Origin: Rhypophila decipiens
Lineage: Eukaryota > Ascomycota > Sordariomycetes > Sordariales > Naviculisporaceae
Reading direction: 5' to 3'
Assembly (NCBI GenBank): GCA_033297075.1
Contig: MU858086.1
Span: 62,001-126,000, forward strand
DNA length: 64,000 nucleotides
The notes under the pieces are model-generated. The model made no database searches, was not told where the DNA came from, and worked only from the letters and a program-made list of their open reading frames with translations. Shown here in pieces: positions 56,444-64,000 of the stretch; the stretch's first letter is position 1; each line of letters starts with the position of its first letter. A program made the translations under genes and the position numbers.

Positions 56444-58058
56444 CATTGTGCCTCTTCACCAGCAGAGCGCGAAGCGGTTCCAGAGCATTCGCCAGATTAT
56501 CACCGCCCCCTTTCAGCACAGACCTCCCAGCTGTCATGGGCAGTCGCTCAGGTGCAGGAACTGACAGGTAAGGCATGACGCGTGTTTTGTGTGCTGCACG
56601 GAAGACCTGATGGGTAACACACAAAGTTGGGTTAGTTCGCCACATGATATGACGCGCTTGCTTGGTACAGCAGTGACTTACTTTGAGCCGCTCGGCAATC
56701 TTGGAGAAGCCGCGCTCAATCATTGGATCAAGATCCGCCGACCCATCATTGGCTACCCCGGCAGCTCTCCCCGACGACAGGCGTCCTCGTGGTGAATGTT
56801 TTTTGAGGGCTTCACAAAAAGCGCGTTGTCGTACAGGGATGGAATTGAGTAAATCGGTATGACTAAGATATCGATCAATCCCGAGGAACGAGTCAAGGGC
56901 TTGGAAGAAGAGCAGGTGGCTCCCCGACACCCCGTTATCACGGACCTTCTCCCCCGTCTCGGCGTTGACTCGGTCGAGACCCCAGGCTTGGAAGCTCTGG
57001 ACGTGGCTCAGCCACAGCGACCTCGGTACGTGCCCATCGTGCATGGTGTCGTAAAAGACGCGCAGAACATGCCCCAGCTGCGGGTATATGTTCTCGACAT
57101 GTCGCAGCGTCGCGGCCTTGTCAGACCTGTCGAACGCCACGATGGCTTGCACCATCTCGTTGTAGATTGGGAGAGCCAGCGTCTCGGTGCTGTACGAGAT
57201 GCGGCAAAAGTGTTCCTCGCACTTTTGGAGGTGCTCGGGCATGCCCGCGTTGATGTTGAAGACGAACTCGCCTTCGTTGGTGAAGTTGTGCAGGATCGTT
57301 CCTGTGAGGTTGCTGCTTTCGGCTTTTAACCCGTAACGTCTTTGCAAGAGTTTCCATGGAGTGCCGAGCTCGGACGGGATATCGAGGGCCGTCTCGAGTT
57401 GAGCCACCTTGACGGCGGGTATTACGGCCCATCTTGAATCGAGGTTCTCGGATCAGCTTACTTGATACCACAAAAGACAGAAACCAACGAACCGATAGCC
57501 ATGCCGCAGCATTGCGAGACAGCAATAGAGAGCATTCACAGTGTCCTGCCCAAGTCTCGAAGGTGTATCGTCTTCTAAAACCTCCATCACCTGACCAATG
57601 TCGATCCGCATGGCCAGGTTTTCTCGCATGAGGCAGCGGAAGTGGCCGATACGTCTCTTGTTGGCATCATCGTCGAGCAAACGTGAGGAATTTGGGGTAG
57701 GGATCAACGGCGAGAGGTCATCCCAGATCTGTCTGTAGGGCCGAAGGGCAGCCGGCCAACTCGAGACAGCGTGATTCGTCCTGGGCGGCCAACATCCGGC
57801 TCCGTCCTGTTGTAGAAGGGTTGCCAGTGAATGAGCGCATGGGTGTTGGGAATCTTTGCACGTGGATAGGATGGATTCAGCAATGGGCTTGGATATGCTT
57901 TCTTCCGAAGACGGGCTGGCATCTTTTGACTTGGGGAGTTTCCATGGAAGGAGCCTGCTGATGGAGACGTGCTTTTGAAGCCATTGCCCAAAGAGATTGG
58001 ATATCAGGCCTATAAGCATCAAGGCCTGCAAGACAGCTGATAGGGTTATCTGCTCCAT
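56433..58058 (-). CDS. IDO/PrnB-like haem dioxygenase-superfamily protein with N-terminal membrane anchor
   Basis: Exons 57462-58058, 56682-57407 and 56433-56606 (introns 54 and 75 nt, all phase 0) encode 498 residues. The N-terminus (LSAVLQALMLIGLISNLFGQWL) is a hydrophobic anchor. The core has RRIGHFRCLMRENLAMRI, NALYCCLAMLRHGYRFVGF, SSNLTGTILHNF, FCRISYSTETLALPIYNEM and VSGSHLLFFQALDSFLGI followed by PVRQRAF, the all-helical layout and SG(S/A)...Q..D..LGI...R.F signature of indoleamine dioxygenases and PrnB. The closest type may be the PrnB family (PF08933), an assignment from memory. A role in tryptophan or indole chemistry is inferred only. No partner pathway gene lies next to it. The haem-ligand His cannot be fixed by eye. 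Confidence 0.7.
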
Positions 58059-59766
58059 GGGACCGGTCGACTAGGCGGGTATTGTGATTCAGCTCAGCAG
58101 GGACTTGTTGATCGATGTTCAGTTCAATAACCTGGGTCAAGATTGTGAGCTTCTACGAAGCTTTATAAGCTTTCTGGTCACAAGTTTTGCCTGCCCGAAC
58201 TTTTCAGTGCCCCGTCATGGACGACTTCCTTACCATCACGGGAGCCCTCGGAAGCAACACAAACAACCTCTTCCAAGACCCTCGTGGCTCTTGGGCCAAC
58301 AACTTTGTGCTACACTTCTTGGGAGACTTGTCGAATACGGCACGGCCTATCACACTTCCGAGTTTTGTTTGCGCATGACGCACGGGTTTGCATCGCCATT
58401 GCACAACCTGCATGGGACTGGCACTTCACCGACGTAAGAAGCCAGCCAAACAATGAACGGAGCTTTCCGTCCTTGTGATACGACGGCTGGCTCGTCCTAC
58501 AGAACGTGTGCGGAAACGGAGATAAAAAGATGGCCTAGTGCTGTTGGTAGATGATACTCATACTAGGGCCAACAGCACGACCCCTTTGAGCTTGGTGGTC
58601 AGCCGAGCGCCTGAGATTGGGGGCCCAAGATGTTTTCTTGCGCGGCTAGCAATACTCGCTGTGCTCAAGGATGTGAACAGAATGATGGCATGGGGCCATG
58701 TTGGATGGGGGGCGAACATAGGGCTGCATCGCCGGCCGACTGAGAGCAGGAGATGCAATCAAGTCCGAATCTGAATGTGGGTGCCAACCCGGGACGTCAG
58801 CAGTTGTGTTTGAAATCCTTTTTGGCTCATAAACAAAGAAACTCAAAGAGACCCTTTATGCTTGTTGTACAGCCCCAAGACCCCGGGTCGCAGGTTGCGA
58901 GCTGGAAGAGACTGCGAACCACATATTTCGAGTCACAAGTCACCGTCTAGTCCACAGGGAGATAATGAATAGAGGTAGTGGACTTTACGGACCTGACGAC
59001 AGGGCGCAGACACTAGCAGACGAGTTGTCCTTACAAGTCATATTGCATCTTCGGACTTGGGCTACATTGGTGGTGGTCATATAACTCTACAAGTCGTCGC
59101 CGCAAGACTCACTGGTCTGGCATGAGTCCGAGCCTCAGAGGCATCATGTATGCGGAGATGCGGCGCCCCGAGATCTGAGGTGGTTTCCCGTGAGGTGACC
59201 TGCAGCACGTGGGTAATGGGTATACATGAGCGGTGAGTATTATGTGACATGTATGCCCCCTTTTGAACCATGGATTTGGGATCGCGAATGAGACTTGCAT
59301 GTACGATTCATTGCGCGCAGTAAATGATTCATGTACAGTTCTTCTCTGACATGCGTTGGAACGAGCACCACCACGCTTATTGAGGAATTGAATACGGCTT
59401 AAACGAAATATTGAATGGCATACGATGCTTTTATACGAAAGCCCTCGAATCGTATCCTCACTTGACCATTCACTGGCAGCGGCATAATACAGGATCCAGC
59501 GTTGAACTTGCCTGAACAAGTTACTGGATAGGAAGGGACAGGGAAGATTCAAGTCTTTCTGTTTTACTCTGAAGCTTGGGGTGTGCTACATTTCTCTCTG
59601 AAAGTCAGGTGGACTCCCAGTAGCATCTTTCCAGGTCTTTATGCGAGTTGGCCCTCCTTGCCAGCTCCAAGCATGAGAAACCATGTACTGACTGGTTTGC
59701 TTGAACACAAGGAAGGAACGGTAACGCCTTCCACTGACGGGAAGAGGAAGGGAAAGGTCCTAAGTT
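58059..59766. other. Gene-free stretch
   Basis: About 1.7 kb; short open frames near 58.2 kb on both strands and 59.1-59.6 kb are not supported. Confidence 0.45.
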
Positions 59767-61068
59767 CTACCGGATCAAAACTTGAAACCCCCGAAGCTGA
59801 TACGGCACCATGGCATGAGGATCCGGACCGTGATTATGCGGCGCCGCAACACTCCTACCGCGCATCCAGCGCACCTCAAATAAGCCGCTATCCTTGTCGA
59901 CCTGCCTCATGATGAACCGGAACGGGCAGTCATACTTGTAGTTGTTCCTTTTGCGGACAGTGCGGTTCCTTCCGGATGGTAGTTCCCCGTCGGTAAGCGG
60001 CTCTTCTTTCACCCTCGGGGGGCGATTAATCTTTTCGGCCAGATTGAAGGCACAGCACATGGTCAACGTATATCTCTCCGAGACAATCGTGGTGCGCCGG
60101 GCGAAGACCCGATAGCCGTGTGGGCCGGTCCAGGCGCTCAAAACCATCGAGGCACCTTTGGGTCCGCTGGCTGGGTATCCCCGCCCGTTGTCGATGGTCA
60201 AGGCAAACTCGAATTTCATGCCTTCTGGGGGAGCGGCCATGTCCGGGACCTGGTCTGGTGGGGGGATGGGATTTACATAGTTGGAGAGTGCCCATGTTGG
60301 ACTGGGGGCCTGGACTTTCACTTGTTGGTGAATTTGTTGTTGGGCTTGCTGTTGAGTTTGTTGCTGGGCCTGCTGTCGAGCTTGTGCTTGTTGCTGCTGC
60401 TCCTGTGTGCGGCTAATCTCGGAGAGGAGCTGCTGAATAGGACTGTCGGAGTCGCCCGAGTCGTAAGCGTCACCGGAATCTTCTCCGAGATGATAGTGTG
60501 AGCTGGTGATCGTGCTGGCGCCCGTGTCGAAGTGGGAGAACCGGGATTGCTCGAGGATTTCAATGCGGGCTACTAGGCTGTTGATAACTGCCTGCTGGGA
60601 CTGTACTTGTTGCACGAGACGTGTGAAACTTTCAGCATCGACCTGGACGAGGCTGGGCTTCTGTGGCGGTGGTCTGGAGGCGGGATGGACTCGGACCGGG
60701 GCAGAGCCCGTGGTCGGCGGTGGTTTGTATGCGGGATGGACCTGGACCGGAGTACTGTTCATGGTCGGTGGTGGTTTGTAGGCGGGATGGACTTGGACCG
60801 GGCTAGTTTTTGTCATCGTGATAGGCGTTGTTGTTACCGCCGGGTCCCGCCGCGGTGCCTGGGGACGAATCGGACGATCGCGTCCCTGTGGTGGAGAGGC
60901 GAGCTGCTGACTCGAGACCGGAACGGCAAATGATGCCGGGGTGTATTGTAGGTCTTGCGCCATACTGAGTTGAGTATCCGTAGACCGTTGAGAACTACTG
61001 GACCATGTTGGGAGTGATGAGGGTCGAGAGTAGCAGCTGACGCTCTTGGGTCTTGTCTGAGGCGGCAA
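59767..61068 (-). CDS. Possible FAR1/WRKY-GCM1-type zinc-binding protein with Q-rich and tandem-repeat N-terminus
   Basis: Single exon. The start may be 61068 (433 residues) or MAQDLQYTPASF at 60963 (398 residues). The N-terminal part is P/Q/S-rich with three 17-residue repeats (PVQVHPAYKPPP), a helix LVQQVQSQQAVINSLVARIEIL (leucine-zipper-like) and a long Q/A run. The C-terminus has MCCAFNLAEKI ... NNYKYDCPFRFIMRQ ... FEVRW ... APHNHGPDPHA. The C...C...HxH spacing and the HNH(G/P) phrase are those of FAR1/WRKY-GCM1 DNA-binding domains, which fungi share with MULE transposases. No transposase core is present, so a domesticated domain is possible (inference). Confidence 0.6.
   Translation of the reverse strand: MPPQTRPKSVSCYSRPSSLPTWSSSSQRSTDTQLSMAQDLQYTPASFAVPVSSQQLASPPQGRDRPIRPQAPRRDPAVTTTPITMTKTSPVQVHPAYKPPPTMNSTPVQVHPAYKPPPTTGSAPVRVHPASRPPPQKPSLVQVDAESFTRLVQQVQSQQAVINSLVARIEILEQSRFSHFDTGASTITSSHYHLGEDSGDAYDSGDSDSPIQQLLSEISRTQEQQQQAQARQQAQQQTQQQAQQQIHQQVKVQAPSPTWALSNYVNPIPPPDQVPDMAAPPEGMKFEFALTIDNGRGYPASGPKGASMVLSAWTGPHGYRVFARRTTIVSERYTLTMCCAFNLAEKINRPPRVKEEPLTDGELPSGRNRTVRKRNNYKYDCPFRFIMRQVDKDSGLFEVRWMRGRSVAAPHNHGPDPHAMVPYQLRGFQVLIR
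60661..60813 (-). repeat. Three tandem 51-bp coding repeats
   Basis: Plus-strand units starting CGGGATGGAC at 60681, 60732 and about 60783; each encodes 17 residues around PVQVHPAYKPPP in the minus-strand gene. Confidence 0.85.
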
Positions 61069-62744
61069 ACAATGCTTCTTGGAGTTCCACCGGGGCTATG
61101 GTGTCTTTAGTCAATTTGCGCGTAATCCATTGAGTCCTTGGAGATAAGCGCATCTTGATTTACCTGACAGACGGATCGCGGTGGGTGGTGGTGCAAGGTA
61201 GTTCGACGTCACCTGGCGGAGGGGGTTAGCTCTCCTAAAACGGCAGGGGTCTGAGGGGCCAGTCCCAGTGACCCCGCCAAGCTATGCGTTCAACAGCTGG
61301 CGGACAGCTGATGCACCTAGACAAGAATTTCAGAAGGTAGGCTAGTAAACCTGAAAATCTTGAATCTTGAATCTTGTATTAAATATAAAACTCTACTTCA
61401 AGGGCGACAGTGAATGGCCTTTTAAGTCGTGATACAAGCAGTTCGATTCGGGGGGGGGGGGGGGGGGGCGCCGTGTTATTCATTCAGCCAAGGCTCCGCT
61501 GTTTTCGTCCTGGGGTCACTGGAGAGATTCAAGTTGTGAAAGAAATTAAGCTGTCTCTTCAAGTTCTTATGGCCCAGACTGTTAACATCTGTACAGACCC
61601 AGCCATAGTTCATGAGCAGTTTCTGAACATTGTTCATATTCTGCTGTGTGGAACGTGGCTGAATCGAGCAACGCATCAGCTAGGCTGCGCGGTGTTGTCG
61701 ATCCCATGAAGTTGCTTCTTGCTTCTTTAGCTAGAACCAGACGATAGCTGTAAACCAACTCATGGTGAATAGTGCAATGATGGTAGATACAAGCAGGGCC
61801 GTCCCCCCAAACATCCTGTAGGCTTTAAAGTACGTAGCCCATCTCGGGCTATATCCACGTCTCCTGCCCGTGAGCGTAAATCTGGTCTAGATAGGCACTT
61901 CAAGTTCTTTCTGTGAAATGTGTACAAGTACAACTTAGCGACCATTTTATTGCAACGTGCAACAATATTTCCGTAAGACGTGGATGTCAGTCTCACCTTG
62001 GATGTTTCAAGTTATTTACGAACAAAAGGGGTGTTCAACGCCAGGGCAGGATGCCATTGTTTTTGGCGGCCCGGTTCCAGTGGCATGGAACTGGTGCCTT
62101 TCTCAAACTCGTCAACACTAGCAGACATGTAAGCGGAAAAGGTACATGCGTGTTTGTCCAAATCCGGAGGAAAGCCTAGGTCTCCTGTCCTTCCCGAATG
62201 GAGAACGAGGCTCGATATCGTGATGTCAGAGGCGTGAAACTCGCTTTCGCTTAATTATCCGTCGCAGACATGACAAAGAGGGTACAGACTACTGTGCATG
62301 ATAAGTGCCCGAAAGATTTATTAGTGTGCCCGCATCAAAATGTGTTCCGCCCTGATACACGTGTGCTCGGCACATTCCAGCCTTTCCCGTATGTTCTTTC
62401 CAGGGCTTGATATTGTCGAGCGCCGGCATTCCGCACTAGGTACCTATGTACACCCGCAGAAATCCAAGTGGTGGGCCTTGGAGTCCAACCCATTGGTGCA
62501 TTCCGAGATGGAAATGCGGTAAGGAGGAGGACGGAACAAAGAAAGCCGTGGACCCATATCTTCTCGTCGACCTATCAGCTACCCGGAGCGGGGACGAGCC
62601 TCTGGGTCTGTGAAAGGGGGCTCGTGGTGTTTTGCCTCCCCGATCGGCGAGCGCGAAGCAGGGAACAAAGAGCCACCGCCCCGCTGGCCTGTATGCCTCG
62701 GATGCTCACACGCAGCCCCTGGCACGAGATGATATAGCAAGCCC
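61069..62744. other. Gene-free stretch with a G19 run
   Basis: About 1.7 kb holding the divergent promoters of the FAR1-like (minus) and rhodopsin-like (plus) genes. A homopolymer G19 lies at 61450-61468. No supported gene. Confidence 0.5.
61450..61468 (+). repeat. G19 homopolymer
   Basis: Nineteen uninterrupted G followed by CGCC. The length is likely variable or a sequencing artefact risk. Confidence 0.9.
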
Positions 62745-64000
62745 ATGATAATGTATTTCGACGAAAACAGCATACCAGACCCTGGAATACTGCCCCAGGA
62801 GTTCCATGACGAATCTGACGGCGCCCGGCTCGTAATCACATCGATAGTCTTGCTCGTCCTGACTACCTTCTTCATGGGCCTCCGATTCTTGTCAGACTAC
62901 CTGGATAGGAAGAGCAGAAAGTTATTCTTTGACGATGTCGTTCTCCTGGCGGCATATCTCTGCTTTCTGGTGCTGTGCGGAATAATCATAAGTAAGCTTT
63001 GCTATCTATTCTCAACCAAAAAGATTGCATTGTTAACATTTTTGCCTCGATAGCCATGGTTGCACTTGATGGCATGGGAAAGCATGTCTACACTCTCCAG
63101 CAACACGACCCCGAATCCCTCGAGATGTATGGTAATCTCGTCACGCCGTCACTTGTGTTTCTCTATTGCGTCCTGTGTCTGTCAAGGGTCGCGATACTGG
63201 GCCTCTACCTGCGCGTCTTCAAGTGGCGGCGAGGAGGCATGACGCACACAGTGACCGTCTTCGTCATGAGTCTCATGATCATCAGCCTTATATTTTCCAT
63301 CGTTCTCAGCTCGGCCGTGTGTCGGCCGGTGGGCTTTGTGGGGGACCTTGTCGTTCCGAACGGCGACTGCGGTCGCTTCTACTGGGCCTTTCGGAGCCAA
63401 ATGTTTGAAGGCATCTTGTTCGACTTTGCCATGGCTGCACTGCCTTGGAGGACCATCTGGGTGTTCCCAGTGCCCGTGGGCCAACGGATGACGGCCATCG
63501 TCTTTCTTTTTTTTGCAAGTCTGTGAGTGTAGCCCTCCTCATGGCTTTAGGTTGACTATGCCAAAAGTGCTGACGGTTATCCACCAGTGGAATGATTGCC
63601 TGGACCGTCAAGCGTGTGGTCGTCTCCTATACCCACACTCCCTGGATTGACTCGACATGTAAGTGGCGATCATCCAGATAACTCGCTGGAGGAAACTGAC
63701 AAGCATGCGACATGTGGCTAGACTCGTCCGTCGGTCTCTCGCTTTGGTATTCAACTGAAGGAGCGTGGTACATAATGATCAACTGCCTGTCACGACTACG
63801 GCCACTAATGCTGGTCCTGCTGCCCCAAAGGTTCGTCAACACTTGGGGGCGAAGCATGACTTGGCTCGGGCGTGTTTTGAGGATCCCGGATACAGACCCC
63901 GAGGACCTCCCGCAAACAATCATGATCCGGAAATCATCGTCGGCGACCAAGGGAACATCAACAAACAACAACAGCCCCAACCCGATTTTTAACGAAGACA
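62745..64000 (+). CDS. Fungal rhodopsin-domain integral membrane protein (cut by right edge)
   Basis: Exons 62745-62991, 63054-63522, 63588-63658 and 63722-64000 (open at the edge) close in phase. Hydrophobic helices: LVITSIVLLVLTTFFMGLRF, VVLLAAYLCFLVLCGIII, LVTPSLVFLYCVLCLSRVAI, VTVFVMSLMIISLIFSIVL, FDFAMAALPWRTIWVFPV and AIVFLFFASLGMIAWTV, then a seventh region (WYIMINCLSRLRP). Family signs: FDDVVLLAAY after helix 1, GMGKHVYTL, and AVCRPV...NGDC (disulfide-forming Cys pair), the pattern of the fungal rhodopsin (SAT20-type, PF20684-like) family. These 7-TM proteins have no retinal lysine motif and unknown ligands. The tail after WGRSM is hydrophilic. Confidence 0.8.

Noticed and set aside
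1..64000. CRISPR array, prokaryotic operon or riboswitch
   Set aside because: No regular direct repeats with spacers; the gene structure is clearly eukaryotic with spliceosomal introns.
1..64000. Secondary-metabolite cluster
   Set aside because: No polyketide synthase, NRPS, terpene synthase or P450 recognised; a single IDO/PrnB-like gene is not enough.

Overview
This window reads as nuclear DNA of a filamentous ascomycete, most likely a Sordariomycete. Genes are split by short introns of about 50-100 nt with GT(AGT)...CTAAC/CTGAC...AG signals. There is a dispersed 5S rRNA gene, an intron-bearing tRNA-Lys, NACHT/STAND (NLR-like) proteins, a fungal-rhodopsin-type membrane protein and low-complexity P/Q-, Y/Q- and S-rich proteins. 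The species cannot be named from sequence alone. I assembled exons by eye from reading frames, splice consensus and phase arithmetic. Almost every model closes in frame; the exceptions are stated.

Layout. 1-9 kb: C-terminus of an unknown protein (+), a P/Q-rich small protein (-), a CorA-like membrane protein (+), an ER protein disulfide isomerase-like protein without catalytic cysteines (-) divergent from a prolyl 4-hydroxylase-like dioxygenase (+), and a secreted or wall-associated aspartic protease (-). 9-20 kb is gene-poor: one intronless F-box/DUF-like protein (+), a C2H2 zinc-finger factor (-), then a Pol III pair (tRNA-Lys and 5S rRNA) and a poorly resolved small gene. 20-28 kb: a multi-TM protein (+), two divergently transcribed NACHT NTPases with start codons 297 bp apart, and an NAD(P)-binding NmrA-like protein. 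29-35 kb: a secreted type-B carboxylesterase/lipase, a 3.5 kb gene-free stretch and a 91-residue acidic protein in three short exons. 36-45 kb: an unknown nuclear-looking protein with an in-frame TAG (-), then two housekeeping genes, ARPC3 of the Arp2/3 complex (+) and Trm6/Gcd10 of the tRNA m1A58 methyltransferase (-), a small secreted Cys-containing protein (+) and a four-TM protein (-). 48-64 kb: a BNR/Asp-box (GH93/sialidase-like) protein, a Y/Q-rich prion-like protein, an IDO/PrnB-like haem dioxygenase-superfamily protein, a possible FAR1/WRKY-GCM1-type DNA-binding protein with tandem repeats, and the start of a fungal rhodopsin-family gene cut by the right edge.

Two themes stand out. 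The head-to-head NACHT pair is the best candidate for a functional two-gene innate-immunity or allorecognition unit. Several genes also carry extracellular functions (aspartic protease, lipase, small secreted protein, GH93-like enzyme). No transposase, reverse transcriptase or complete transposon was recognised. Several long stretches hold no convincing gene.
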